47,599 nucleotides of DNA, from the NCBI GenBank assembly GCA_027593245.1, contig JAQCJC010000006.1, positions 1 to 47,599 on the forward strand, written 5' to 3'. Within the stretch, counting starts at the first letter, position 1; every line of letters starts with the position of its first letter. The translations under genes were made by a program, and so were the position numbers. This stretch comes from Bacteroidota bacterium. Its GTDB lineage: Bacteria > Bacteroidota > Bacteroidia > Flavobacteriales > Flavobacteriaceae. The notes under the pieces are model-generated. The model did no database searches. It saw nothing but the letters and a program-made list of their open reading frames with translations, and was not told the origin of the DNA. Shown here one piece after another: positions 25,143 through 34,452 of this stretch.

Positions 25143-26395
25143 TGGATTGTAATTATATCTTTCAGATTGGTGGTATAGCGCGGCGATAAATGCTCTTGCC
25201 GCATTTTCCACGTTCGCGTTAAATCTTGATTAGCTAATTTAACCTTTGAAGTGCCATATTTTTTATTAACACAATCAATCGCATGCATTAGGGGTTTGTG
25301 GCGTGCATCTTCATGGGAAAACATTTGTAATTGGTGGTTGTAAGTAGGAACAATTCCTGTCAGTATTACCCCTGCCTTTTTGTAATGAACGCCTTTTTTG
25401 TAAATAGAGCTTATGGCTCGAATGGCGCTAGTACTAAGCAGCAAGCTAGAATCTGTAGGAAAGGGAATGCTTACCATTCTACTCGCACGGTATTGCGGGC
25501 TATTGGTTTTAAAGCGATCGCTACGCAAAAACACAATAAGCATATGACAACTGGAATTTTGTCGTCGAAGCTTCTCAGCACAACTGCTTGCAAAAGTGGA
25601 AACACGCTCTTTCAAATCCCCTAAATCCGTTAGGGTTGTCTCAAAACTTCTAGTTGTTGCAATAGCCTGTTTATTTTTGACCTGATCCATCTCAATTTTA
25701 GAAATCCCCTCGAGATCCTTCTTGAGCTTCCATTCGGTGATGGAAAATGTTTTCCGCACCCAAAGGTCTGAAAGTTGAACAAAATCATAGGCTGTTTTAC
25801 ATTGATTTTGGATAAGTCGTTTCTCAAGTGCACGCCCTATCCCCCAAACTTTGTCAATAGAGGTCCATTTAAGTGCTTTAATGCGTTTCTCTTCAGTATC
25901 AATAATATAAACTCCGCCTGTTTCTTTAGGAAATTTTCGAGCAATTTTATTGGCAACCTTTGAAAGTGCTTTTGTAGGGCCAATACCAACGCAAGTCGGA
26001 ATTCCCGTCCACTTCAAAACACGATTGCGTATCTCATACCCATAAGCATCAAGCTTATAATTATCGAACCCCTTGAATTGTAAAAATGCCTCGTCTATAC
26101 TGTACACTTCGATGTCGGGGGTAAATTGGCTCAAAATCTTCATGACTCGACTACTCATGTCGCCATATAAAGGATAATTAGAAGAAAAAACCTGAACCTT
26201 ATTCGCCTTAAAAAACGACTTATACTTGAATGCCGGGGCACCCATAGGAAGCCCAAGTGCTTTCGCTTCATCACTACGAGCAATAACACAGCCGTCGTTA
26301 TTCGACAAAATAGCAACAGGCAACCCCTGTAGATTAGGGTTAAAAACCCGCTCACAAGAGGCATAAAAATTATTACAATCAACTAATGCAAACAT
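25115..26395 (-). CDS. umuC: Y-family DNA polymerase V catalytic subunit
   Basis: A 426-aa translesion polymerase. Catalytic acidic residues are in FALVDCNNFYASCERVFNP (Asp6) and VYSIDEAFL (Asp101-Glu102, the same numbering as E. coli UmuC). SNNDGCVIARSDEAKALG is the nucleotide-binding fingers motif, PTCVGIGPTKALSKVANK the palm/thumb region, and the little-finger domain and a UmuC-specific C-terminal part follow. It copies past DNA lesions with UmuD' after damage. I saw no convincing LexA-type dyad in the 171 nt upstream, so regulation is not visible. Divergent from a TonB-receptor gene. Confidence 0.95.
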   Translation of the reverse strand: MFALVDCNNFYASCERVFNPNLQGLPVAILSNNDGCVIARSDEAKALGLPMGAPAFKYKSFFKANKVQVFSSNYPLYGDMSSRVMKILSQFTPDIEVYSIDEAFLQFKGFDNYKLDAYGYEIRNRVLKWTGIPTCVGIGPTKALSKVANKIARKFPKETGGVYIIDTEEKRIKALKWTSIDKVWGIGRALEKRLIQNQCKTAYDFVQLSDLWVRKTFSITEWKLKKDLEGISKIEMDQVKNKQAIATTRSFETTLTDLGDLKERVSTFASSCAEKLRRQNSSCHMLIVFLRSDRFKTNSPQYRASRMVSIPFPTDSSLLLSTSAIRAISSIYKKGVHYKKAGVILTGIVPTYNHQLQMFSHEDARHKPLMHAIDCVNKKYGTSKVKLANQDLTRTWKMRQEHLSPRYTTNLKDIITIQCQKKPIKP

Positions 26396-26527
26396 GATTT
26401 AAAGGTAGTGTATTTATGCTTTTTTTTTAATGATCCTGTAATTTATTTCAACATCAACAGCTACTATAAAAATACTTTTTTTTGTGCAATTTCTAAAGAT
26501 TTATAATGTTCGATTTATAGATTTATA

Positions 26528-26535
26528 TACCTTTG
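26528..26535 (+). promoter_or_regulatory. -7 element of TonB-receptor gene
   Basis: TACCTTTG matches TAnnTTTG, 31 nt before the ATG at 26567. The rest of the 171-nt gap to umuC (26396-26566) is AT-rich; a weaker minus-strand TACCTTTA at 26407-26400 is the only candidate for umuC. I see no other structure there. Confidence 0.45.
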
Positions 26536-26566
26536 AGGCTTATTTTGAATGCGTTAAAATATAAAC

Positions 26567-28369
26567 ATGAAAACTAACCTATTTACACTTATTGGTTTGC
26601 TTGTAATACAATACGGCATTGCTCAGCAAGTCCAATCTTTAGATTCAGTTACCGTTGAATCAACAAGAATTGATTTGCCTTTCAAAGAGAACTCACGAAC
26701 CATAAGCATCATCACTGCAGAGATTATTGAAGATAGCCCAGCCACTAATCTAGCAGAACTATTACAACAAGAGGCAGGAATAGATATTCGTCGTCAGGGA
26801 ATCTATGGGATGCAAGCAGATTTATATATCCGCGGAGGAAGTTTTGATCAGACACTCTTACTAATTGATGGTATTAAGGTTGAAGACCCACAAACTGGAC
26901 ACCACACACTAAACATCGCACTTCCTTTAGAAGTGATTAAACGCATCGAGATCATTAAAGGTCCTGCTGCAAGAATTTTTGGGCAAAATGCTTTTACAGG
27001 AGCCATCAATATTGTCACCAAGACCAATGGAGACCTAAAAAACAATGTTGGGTTCCAACTGGGTTCATATAACCAACAACACGCAACTGCAACGCTTGGG
27101 AAAAGTCTAGACAACGCAAGTGTTATGGGGCATGCATCAATAAATAGCTCAGAAGGATACCGCTACAATACAGATTTCCAGAACCAAAACTACTTTTTAA
27201 AAAGTAGCTTCAACACAAAAACAGCCCCAATCGATGTTATTGCTACTTTTTCAGAACGCAAGTTTGGTGGTAACCAGTTTTATGCCATAGATGCTAAAGA
27301 ACAATACGAAGAAACTCAAAGCAGTTTGGTCGGAATTTCAACCATAATCAAACGAGGAGATTTGAAAATTAGTCCTCAACTCTATTGGAAACGAAATCAA
27401 GACATGTACCTCTATATTAGAAATAACCCTTCGGTGTATAGGAATTTACATGTTTCTAATAAAGTTGGTGTACAAATCAATGGCTCATACTCCTCTTCTA
27501 TTGGAGTAACTGGCTTTGGCATTGATGTTGCAAAAGTAAAGATGAATAGTAATCGGTTAGGTAATCGTGAACGATGGATGGGAAATTTCTTTTTAGAACA
27601 TCGTTTTTCGTTATTGGACAACAAGCTTGATGTAACTCCTGGGGTCGCCGTAAACTACTTTTCAGAATTTGATTTTAACGCTTTCCCTGGAATTGATTTA
27701 GGCTACCGCATTAATGATTCTTTCAGAGTTTACGCAAATGCTGGTTATACTTATAGAGTTCCATCATATAACGATTTGTACTATGTTGGACGACAGGACA
27801 TTGGAAACGAAAATTTAGTCCCTGAACGCGCAATCTCAGAAGAAATTGGACTTAAATATTTTGGTGACAAACTTACCGCATCAGTGGCCTTTTTTAACAG
27901 AGATTCCGACAACTTAATAGATTACACCAAAGAAAATGAGGACGATAAGTGGCAGTCTAACAACTTGAAAAGGTTAAACTCTAATGGTATAGAAGCCCAG
28001 CTGTCTTCTCCTTTCAAATTAGGCCAGTATACACAGAGCCTAAGCCTAGGATACACCTATTTGGATGAAGATTTAGGAACTGTAAAATCTAATTTCTCAA
28101 AGTATATTATTAATTCTTTAAATCAACACCTCACGGCAAATATAAAAACACAGTTTTCGAAAAATTTCTCTCAAAGTGTCGTTTATAAATTTGCAGACAG
28201 GGCTAATGGGGAGAACTACAGCGTAGTAGATGTTCAACTAAAATTAATGATCAATACACTAGAACTTACATTGACTGGAAATAATATCTTTAATGCCTCA
28301 TATGCAGAAACGGGTATCGTACCAATGCCGAAAGGTAATGTTTTAGTTGGGTTGCGGGCTTTTTTGTAA
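26567..28369 (+). CDS. TonB-dependent outer-membrane receptor (BtuB-like size)
   Basis: A 600-aa receptor. A signal peptide ends around GIAQQ; the plug domain (about 30-145) contains NLAELLQQEAGIDIRRQGIYGMQADLYIRGG, TLLLIDGIKVEDPQTGHH and IEIIKGPAARIFGQNAFTGAINIVTK. A 22-stranded barrel follows, ending NIFNASYAETGIVPMPKGNVLVGLRAFL with the terminal aromatic residue. The compact size and plug resemble cobalamin/siderophore receptors such as BtuB. No B12 gene or riboswitch is next to it, so the ligand is open. It lies divergent from umuC and convergent with recX. Confidence 0.9.
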   Translation: MKTNLFTLIGLLVIQYGIAQQVQSLDSVTVESTRIDLPFKENSRTISIITAEIIEDSPATNLAELLQQEAGIDIRRQGIYGMQADLYIRGGSFDQTLLLIDGIKVEDPQTGHHTLNIALPLEVIKRIEIIKGPAARIFGQNAFTGAINIVTKTNGDLKNNVGFQLGSYNQQHATATLGKSLDNASVMGHASINSSEGYRYNTDFQNQNYFLKSSFNTKTAPIDVIATFSERKFGGNQFYAIDAKEQYEETQSSLVGISTIIKRGDLKISPQLYWKRNQDMYLYIRNNPSVYRNLHVSNKVGVQINGSYSSSIGVTGFGIDVAKVKMNSNRLGNRERWMGNFFLEHRFSLLDNKLDVTPGVAVNYFSEFDFNAFPGIDLGYRINDSFRVYANAGYTYRVPSYNDLYYVGRQDIGNENLVPERAISEEIGLKYFGDKLTASVAFFNRDSDNLIDYTKENEDDKWQSNNLKRLNSNGIEAQLSSPFKLGQYTQSLSLGYTYLDEDLGTVKSNFSKYIINSLNQHLTANIKTQFSKNFSQSVVYKFADRANGENYSVVDVQLKLMINTLELTLTGNNIFNASYAETGIVPMPKGNVLVGLRAFL

Positions 28370-28384
28370 CAAAGGCCTTTCCCT

Positions 28385-28858
28385 CTAAAAAATCTGGTTG
28401 ATTTTATCATAAACCAAATGTGTTTCCCAGCCACGGTACAGCAGATAATCAGCCAACTTTTTCCGCTTTTTTGCTATAGAACCTCCTGTAATGGACTCCG
28501 CTTTTTTGTGCACGAGCGCTTCAAAAGTTGCCTTATAATCCGTCTCTGAAATTTGGCCTAAGGCTTTTTGGATAAGAAATTTTGAAATGTTTCTTTGCTT
28601 AAGTTCAGAAGTAAGGCGGCGGCGGCCCCATTTTTTAATTTTAAATTTCCCACGAACAAAAGCCATACTAAATCGCTCTTCGTTTAAAAAATCCCCCTCG
28701 ATCAGTGCAATGATAATTTGCTCAGATACTTGAGAAATCATACGCATCTCTTTGAGCTTTTGAGTAACTTCTTTATGACAGCGGTCTTGATAAGCACAAT
28801 AGCTTTGAAGTTTAGCCAAAGCTTCCTCCACAGTATATGTCTTTTTTGAAGAGTACAT
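28385..28858 (-). CDS. recX: regulatory protein RecX
   Basis: A 157-aa RecX-family protein, a modulator that caps or destabilises RecA filaments. It is built of three-helix repeats with the typical motifs YTVEEALAKLQSYCAYQDRCHKEVTQKLKEM, FLNEERFSMAFVRGKFKIKKWGRRRLTSELKQRNIS and KKRKKLADYLLYRGWETHLVYDKI. Its ATG overlaps the stop of the receptor gene upstream (TAATG), so it is coupled into the porZ-recO-receptor unit. recA is not in the window. Confidence 0.93.
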   Translation of the reverse strand: MYSSKKTYTVEEALAKLQSYCAYQDRCHKEVTQKLKEMRMISQVSEQIIIALIEGDFLNEERFSMAFVRGKFKIKKWGRRRLTSELKQRNISKFLIQKALGQISETDYKATFEALVHKKAESITGGSIAKKRKKLADYLLYRGWETHLVYDKINQIF

Positions 28859-31260
28859 TAGTTCTTGTAGGTAATGGAAAAAATCAGATTTGTGCCTGGC
28901 CCGCTAATTCCAGAAGCATATGGACGATAGCCCTCATTTGATATATTTTCTATGCCCCCGACAAATGAAATAGTATCATTGAATTCATATTGTGTTCGAA
29001 AATTGAACGTTAACCAGGAAGGAACACAAGGGTTTCCATTAGAGTCAAGAGCAAATAAATGAGGAGAAAGTTCACTTGAAATATCACCCCGACTAAGGCC
29101 TGAATTATAATTTAAATAGCCGTCTAGAGTTATCTTGTTGTGCTTCCATATAATATGGGTGTTGCCGAATGCAGGCGCAACATGACGTACAGGAACATTA
29201 TCGTTGTTGGTGTTTCTTTGCCGCCCTTTGGTTAAACTAAATTGAGACCTCAACTCAAAGGCTCTAGAAAAACGTGCATTTAATCCGAATTCAAAGCCAT
29301 AAATCCAAGCCTTCGATGAGTTTTGAATACTTTGTGTTGTGCTTATCTCTCCGTCGTACATAAGTTGAGATAAGCCGTTAACATCATAATAATCTCTAAT
29401 CATGGCGTTATCCAAATAAGTATAATATGAAGATATGTCTAGCAGTAAAGAGTCATCAAAATTCATGTTCAGGCCAAGTTCGGCTCCATAGGCATACTCG
29501 GGCTTCAAATTTGGATTTGGCAAAACTACAACCCCAGGTTGCGAGTCAAAAACTTTTCCGACATCGTCAATGTTAGGGGCGCGAAAGGCTGTAGATGTAT
29601 TTAGCTTCCATAATAAAGTCTTACTCTGTTGCCATGCGATTCCAGCAGTAGCGGTCAATGCACTTGTGTCGAGGTTTAAATCTGCAAAAGGGAGGGCGTA
29701 AAATTGTGCATTGCCGGATAAGTCTGCATTGATAGTAATTACATTGTATCTGATTCCAGACTGAAACGTAAATTTATTCGTTGGTTTGTATTTTAAGCTT
29801 AGGTAGGATGCTAAACTACTCCACTGCGAATCATCTGGATAACGTGAAGCTATTCGTTCTATAGAACTATTCTCTAAGTTAATAGACAGTCCTTTGGAAT
29901 TAATTTTATTGTAAATATATTCAGCGCCATAAGAGATATTCATTTTGTCTGTTATGGTTTTATCTAAGTCAAGATTTAGAGAAACGGCCTGAACCTTTTC
30001 GGTTCGGTTTTTTTGATTTAAATCATTAAACTTTCGACTTATTCGGCTTTCGCCAAAATTCTGATAGGCAATTGTCGTTTTTATTTTATCATAAAGATTG
30101 GATTTACTGCTTAGCTTTGTCAATTGTAAATTGGCTAGCAGCCACTGTTGTGGACCATAACTCCACTCGGCATAATTGAGAGTTTCGTCTGTGTTTTGAA
30201 GCGCTAAACGGTCATATCTAGGGATGTCTGAAGTGGTTGCGTAGTGGAGGCCAAAGTCGAGATTGAATGATTCCGTTGGCTTATATAATATCTTTTGTGC
30301 AGCGTGAAATTGATTATAATTTGTGAACTTTTGAACACGGGGGTTGTGGTTAGGCATTGTTATATCCTGACCATTTTGCTGAGTTACATAAAATGGCGTT
30401 AAATATTGTTGAATTTCTGTTCTTCCCATTCTCAAATCACCAAAATCCGAGAAACTCATGCTTGTGTGAAACCCCCATTTGTTTAGGCCTATGTTTAGGC
30501 CTACTTGGGCTGTTTTTTCGTTATTCGCAGAGGAATACCTTAAATTACTTTTGGTTGAAAATTGAGGCGAGTTCAGTTGGGATAATTCTGGAGTCGTTGT
30601 GTAAAAATTCATGACACCTCCAATAGCATCACTGCCGTATATTACAGAACCGGCACCCAAAATAACTTCAGTATTTTGAATATTAAATGGATTTATAGAA
30701 ATAACGTTTTGAACATTTCCCCCTCGAAAAATAGCGTTATTAAGACGTACCCCATCTACAGTGATGAGAACGCGATTTGTTGAAAATCCCCGTATCATGG
30801 GGCTGCCTCCGCCTAGTTGACTTTTCTGGACAAAGACACCAGCACTGTTGGCTAAAAGGTCAGCAGAAGTTTGAGGAGTTGCTTGTTCAATCTCTTGTGC
30901 ATCAATACTGATAATTTTTTGAGGAACTTCCTTTTTACTTTGTTCGAATTTTGAGGCTGAAATGACAATTTCATTAAGATTAGTGGATTTAGGGGTAAGA
31001 AAAATCGTGTCTCCTATCTTAGATTTCAAGATGGATTGTCTGTGGTAAGAAATGTGCTGAAAATAAATACGTTCAAAGCTCTGAAAACGGGCTAAGGAAA
31101 TTTGCCCCTCAAGGTTAGATATATTTGTTTTAGTTTTAACCAAATTAAAAATAGCAACACCAGCAATAGGATCTAAGTTGGTTTCGTCAACAATTGTAAC
31201 TTGCTGCGCGGATAAATTCCACAAAAAAATACATAAAATACAACTATAAAAATACTTCAT
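28858..31260 (-). CDS. TonB-dependent receptor, haem/haemoglobin-receptor-like
   Basis: An 800-aa receptor with signal peptide (ending WNLSAQ) and an N-terminal carboxypeptidase-regulatory-like beta-sandwich (VTIVDETNLDPIAGVAIFN). The plug contains SADLLANSAGVFVQKSQLGGGSPMIRGFSTNRVLITVDGVRLN and VILGAGSVIYGSDAIGGVMNFYT, followed by a barrel. The segment TTSDIPRYDRLALQN is typical of the TonB haemoglobin/transferrin/lactoferrin receptor group, so haem uptake is a plausible but unproven role. It starts 1 nt after recO and overlaps recX, an unusual pairing of an outer-membrane receptor with recombination genes. Confidence 0.9.
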   Translation of the reverse strand: MKYFYSCILCIFLWNLSAQQVTIVDETNLDPIAGVAIFNLVKTKTNISNLEGQISLARFQSFERIYFQHISYHRQSILKSKIGDTIFLTPKSTNLNEIVISASKFEQSKKEVPQKIISIDAQEIEQATPQTSADLLANSAGVFVQKSQLGGGSPMIRGFSTNRVLITVDGVRLNNAIFRGGNVQNVISINPFNIQNTEVILGAGSVIYGSDAIGGVMNFYTTTPELSQLNSPQFSTKSNLRYSSANNEKTAQVGLNIGLNKWGFHTSMSFSDFGDLRMGRTEIQQYLTPFYVTQQNGQDITMPNHNPRVQKFTNYNQFHAAQKILYKPTESFNLDFGLHYATTSDIPRYDRLALQNTDETLNYAEWSYGPQQWLLANLQLTKLSSKSNLYDKIKTTIAYQNFGESRISRKFNDLNQKNRTEKVQAVSLNLDLDKTITDKMNISYGAEYIYNKINSKGLSINLENSSIERIASRYPDDSQWSSLASYLSLKYKPTNKFTFQSGIRYNVITINADLSGNAQFYALPFADLNLDTSALTATAGIAWQQSKTLLWKLNTSTAFRAPNIDDVGKVFDSQPGVVVLPNPNLKPEYAYGAELGLNMNFDDSLLLDISSYYTYLDNAMIRDYYDVNGLSQLMYDGEISTTQSIQNSSKAWIYGFEFGLNARFSRAFELRSQFSLTKGRQRNTNNDNVPVRHVAPAFGNTHIIWKHNKITLDGYLNYNSGLSRGDISSELSPHLFALDSNGNPCVPSWLTFNFRTQYEFNDTISFVGGIENISNEGYRPYASGISGPGTNLIFSITYKN

Positions 31261-31261
31261 T

Positions 31262-31981
31262 TTAATTAAAAACCTGATTCAAAATAGATAGGGATTTTGG
31301 CGGCTTGAACCCTTGCAAATGTAATTTAAAATACAGTAATATCATATTCAATAGATCTTGCTTTTCAGTAGCATTCATTGGATGAGTCTTTAATTCATCA
31401 AATTTCGTACCTAATACCGAATTAAATAAAATTAATTTTTGGCCATGAATACAATAAGGACTATTGGCCATGGCTTGGAATTTCCCTTCTTCTAGATTAA
31501 AATACGGGAAATTCATCTTGTTTAGTTCAGGAAAGAATCCTAAGTATTTTGTCAAACCCATAAGAAACTTATGGTGAAAAATACTGCTGTGGTCTATCGT
31601 ATCAAACCATAAAAATGTTGTCTCTATATACGAAAAAAGTGAAGGGTTAGCCTCCTCTTCCTTGAGAACAGCACTTAATATTTCAGCCAAGAATATCACA
31701 ACGGTCGACTTTAATATAGCAGTGTGTAGAGATTGAAATGAATGTAGTAAACGAATATTTTTAAAATAATGTAGATCTCTGCTGTTCTTGTAATCAAGTT
31801 CAATTTGCAACATTGATAAGGGTTGAAAATATGCAGGCTTGAGTTTTCCTTTTTTAGACGAAAAAGCATTTTTAACCACAAAGCTCACAATGCCTTTAGC
31901 TTCCAAATAGCATTTGACAATAAGGTCATTGTCTTTGTATTTGAGCTTTGAAAGCACTATGGCCTTTGTCGAAATAATCAT
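31262..31981 (-). CDS. recO: DNA repair protein RecO
   Basis: A 239-aa recombination mediator of the RecFOR pathway that loads RecA on SSB-coated single strands. The N-terminal OB-fold begins IISTKAIVLSKLKYKDNDLIVKCYLEAKGIVSFVVKNA, followed by the helical domain with a PYFNLEEGKF-like insertion. The usual four-cysteine zinc site is not complete: only YCIHGQ and the N-terminal VKCYLE cysteines remain, as I believe is common in Bacteroidota. The ATG overlaps the porZ stop by 4 nt (ATGA). Confidence 0.92.
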   Translation of the reverse strand: MIISTKAIVLSKLKYKDNDLIVKCYLEAKGIVSFVVKNAFSSKKGKLKPAYFQPLSMLQIELDYKNSRDLHYFKNIRLLHSFQSLHTAILKSTVVIFLAEILSAVLKEEEANPSLFSYIETTFLWFDTIDHSSIFHHKFLMGLTKYLGFFPELNKMNFPYFNLEEGKFQAMANSPYCIHGQKLILFNSVLGTKFDELKTHPMNATEKQDLLNMILLYFKLHLQGFKPPKSLSILNQVFN

Positions 31982-34338
31982 TGGCGTACAATCATGATTT
32001 TAAGCACTTTAGTTTCAAAATTATCTAGGTCTGATATTAATACCACATATACCCCTGAAGCAACTGTGTTATTTGCTAAATTTTTACCATTCCAATACGC
32101 TGTCCCTCCGTCTATTTCTAAATTATAGCCTTTGAAGCGTAGATTGGTATTGGATTCTGCCTCGGCCACCAAATTTCCAGTTACATCGGTTATTTTTATG
32201 TTAACATTCTCGCTAAGGTTTTTAATTTTCACTTTATCAACTGATAAATTAAACCCTGGACGTACTGGATTTGGATATGCAAAAACATCTTCCAAAGAAT
32301 CGGAAGGGCTAGAACCTCCAGCTTTAAAAGAAACTAACCCTCTTGAAGTCCCAAAATATATGGTGCCGTCATTTTCATTTTGAGTCATTGTTATTACACT
32401 GTTGGAGGGCAATGGAGAATTCTCTTTTGTGAAATGATAAATTGTTTTTTGTCCATCAGCACTCAAATAAAACACACCAGCATCTGCTGTTGAAATCCAT
32501 TTGTTGTTTGAGCCGTCAACGATGATTTCAGTGATGAATTTAAGCTCCAAAAGTTCTTTTGGGATTCCCTCTTCTAAAATTATAATCGGCTCTGTCCTTA
32601 AAACAACTTCAGTGAAAAAATTAGCCGTATTATACAAAATCCGCAACCCTTTGTACGTTCCAATCCAAAGCACATTGTTATTGTCTAAGGCGAGTGCCTT
32701 AATATGGTTTATGGGAAGGTTTGCAGTATCTTCACCCTCGACTTGTCGAATCAAATTTCCGTTTTCGTTAAACCCTATCACTCCATTGCTGTAACTTCCA
32801 ATCCATTTAGTACCGTTTGGTCCAAGAACCAAAGCACCAAATCCATTTTCATCATAAATTGGGTCCTCTATGATAGCATCAAAGCTATAAGTCTGCCATT
32901 GATTTGTGGCAGGGTTGTACTTTTTCAATGGTTTATCTACTAAGCTTGTAAGGCTCCAAAGGTAGCCCTGCTCATCAAACTGTAAACCCGAAACTCGAAT
33001 GCTTTTATAATTTGGAGCGCTAGCAAGTACTAAAGATTGTAAAGGGCTATTGGTTTCATCATAGAATTCCATAGATTCATTTTTCTGAAAATCTAAGAGA
33101 CCACTGTGAAACGAACTTATAAAAATCTGGTTGGCATTTACGGGGTTTACAGCAATTGCATTTAAATTATATATAGGTTTTTGAATTAGTTCCTGAATAC
33201 TGTCGTAAGTGATATTGTTCCATTTTTCATTTTCGTAATAACTAAAACCGTGTGTTTTTAATGGGCTGGGGTTAAAATCCTGATCATAATCTCCATAAGT
33301 AACCCAAAGATTTTCATACGCGTATTTTAAAGCAAATGGAGTGTTGAGCAATGGCCCGTCTGGGCAAATTTCTTCAAAAGCATTAGGCATTTCTAAAGAA
33401 GACTTTAAAACCCCTAGATTTTCAGAGCCAATAAACATTGATTGATCAATGAATTGAGCTGTTGTAAAGTTAGTATCATATTGCGGCGAAGCCGAATAAG
33501 TGGTTTCGAGAATTAAGCCCGTTCGGTAATTAAATATATTGTCTTTAGTAATTACTTGCAAATTATCCCCACTAGATTTGAAATCAACGACTGTTTCAGA
33601 AAAAATCAATGCCTGTTCTAGGTTAGAACCATCCAATCGATACAATTTATTGTCTGATTTTAAGGTATAAAGATTATTATCAAGAGAATTTAATGCCAAA
33701 AAGTTGCCAAAAAATAAAGTATCCCAAAATTGAAAATCAACTAGATTTGGATTGTCTACATCTGCCACTTTTAAACCTGAATCCGTGGCAGCATACAGTA
33801 CGCTATTAAAAACAAAAGTTTCATTAACCTGTACCTGCGAACCATTTGCGCCAATGTAAAAAGTGTCTCCAAACTCTAATGCTCCTAAATCATAAATAGA
33901 AATGCCGTAGTTAGTTGCAATATATACAACATTGTTGAGCTCGTAAAAATGATTTATCTGTTTATTATCCGGCGCGATAGTCGTTTTATTTAAAATATCT
34001 ACAACTTTCAAAACCTCATTGGTAGTTAGGTCAAAAACCTCAATGAGTCCTGTTCTGTATCCAATAATCAAAAGATCATAATCATTGCTAAAGTGAAAAG
34101 TTGTGATAAATTCTCCAGATAATCCGTCAATTGTAGTTAGAGTTTCAGTTTCGGTAGTCAAAAGATTATAAGAAAACAACGCATTTTCACTGGCAGCATA
34201 TAATTTGTCTCCTCCAGATGCAAGAGCCTTAATATCCGTGTAAGAAAAAAATCCTTGCCAAGCCTCAATATTAGTAACTTGCCCAAATGATTGCTTTACA
34301 AGAGATAAAACTAAAATTATGAAGATTTGTGGTTTCAA
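31978..34338 (-). CDS. porZ: PorZ-like beta-propeller protein with type IX secretion signal
   Basis: A 786-aa secreted protein. A signal peptide (KPQIFIILVLSLVKQSFGQ) is followed by two beta-propeller regions with two-component-regulator-type blades (KWIGSYSNGVIGFNENGN, NVLWIGTYKGLRILY, NKWISTADAGVFYLSADG). The end is a type A T9SS C-terminal domain starting FAYPNPVRPGFNLSV and ending FETKVLKIMIVRQ. PorZ is part of the surface attachment complex that anchors T9SS cargo to A-LPS. The longest frame starts at TTG 34356, inside a -7 element; TTG at 34336-34338 directly before the signal peptide is chosen. Linked to recO by a 4-nt overlap. Confidence 0.85.
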   Translation of the reverse strand: MKPQIFIILVLSLVKQSFGQVTNIEAWQGFFSYTDIKALASGGDKLYAASENALFSYNLLTTETETLTTIDGLSGEFITTFHFSNDYDLLIIGYRTGLIEVFDLTTNEVLKVVDILNKTTIAPDNKQINHFYELNNVVYIATNYGISIYDLGALEFGDTFYIGANGSQVQVNETFVFNSVLYAATDSGLKVADVDNPNLVDFQFWDTLFFGNFLALNSLDNNLYTLKSDNKLYRLDGSNLEQALIFSETVVDFKSSGDNLQVITKDNIFNYRTGLILETTYSASPQYDTNFTTAQFIDQSMFIGSENLGVLKSSLEMPNAFEEICPDGPLLNTPFALKYAYENLWVTYGDYDQDFNPSPLKTHGFSYYENEKWNNITYDSIQELIQKPIYNLNAIAVNPVNANQIFISSFHSGLLDFQKNESMEFYDETNSPLQSLVLASAPNYKSIRVSGLQFDEQGYLWSLTSLVDKPLKKYNPATNQWQTYSFDAIIEDPIYDENGFGALVLGPNGTKWIGSYSNGVIGFNENGNLIRQVEGEDTANLPINHIKALALDNNNVLWIGTYKGLRILYNTANFFTEVVLRTEPIIILEEGIPKELLELKFITEIIVDGSNNKWISTADAGVFYLSADGQKTIYHFTKENSPLPSNSVITMTQNENDGTIYFGTSRGLVSFKAGGSSPSDSLEDVFAYPNPVRPGFNLSVDKVKIKNLSENVNIKITDVTGNLVAEAESNTNLRFKGYNLEIDGGTAYWNGKNLANNTVASGVYVVLISDLDNFETKVLKIMIVRQ

Positions 34339-34353
34339 AAATATAAATTTTAT

Positions 34354-34361
34354 CAAATATA
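34354..34361 (-). promoter_or_regulatory. -7 element of porZ-recO-receptor-recX unit
   Basis: Minus strand 34361-34354 reads TATATTTG, an exact TAnnTTTG. The predicted start is about 34347, so the leader before the TTG start at 34338 is only about 9 nt. The -33 region has no TTG at normal spacing. Confidence 0.55.
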
Positions 34362-34404
34362 TTTATATCTAACGACAAAACACGGCATTATTATACATAA
34401 ACAA

Positions 34405-34433
34405 AAAAAGCTTCTACTTCGTAGAAGCTTTTT
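34405..34433 (-). terminator. bidirectional-looking terminator after gdhA
   Basis: AAAAAGCTTCTAC (34405-34417) pairs perfectly with GTAGAAGCTTTTT (34421-34433) around the 3-nt loop TTC. It lies 20 nt beyond the gdhA stop on the minus strand and just before the porZ promoter, so it separates the two units. A and T runs on both sides allow action in either direction. Confidence 0.9.
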
Positions 34434-34452
34434 AGTTTTGTAGTAAAGAAAA

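Noticed and set aside
25143-25211. Longer UmuD start inside umuC
   Set aside because: The added residues are unlike UmuD and are just another frame of umuC; the Ser-Lys spacing and family length fit the ATG at 25142.
26396-26566. Possible SOS (LexA) operator before umuC
   Set aside because: I looked for a spaced dyad and found none convincing; flavobacterial LexA sites are not known to me well enough to call one.
26567-28369. Assigning the receptor as BtuB (vitamin B12)
   Set aside because: Size and plug fit, but there is no cobalamin riboswitch upstream and no B12 gene nearby.
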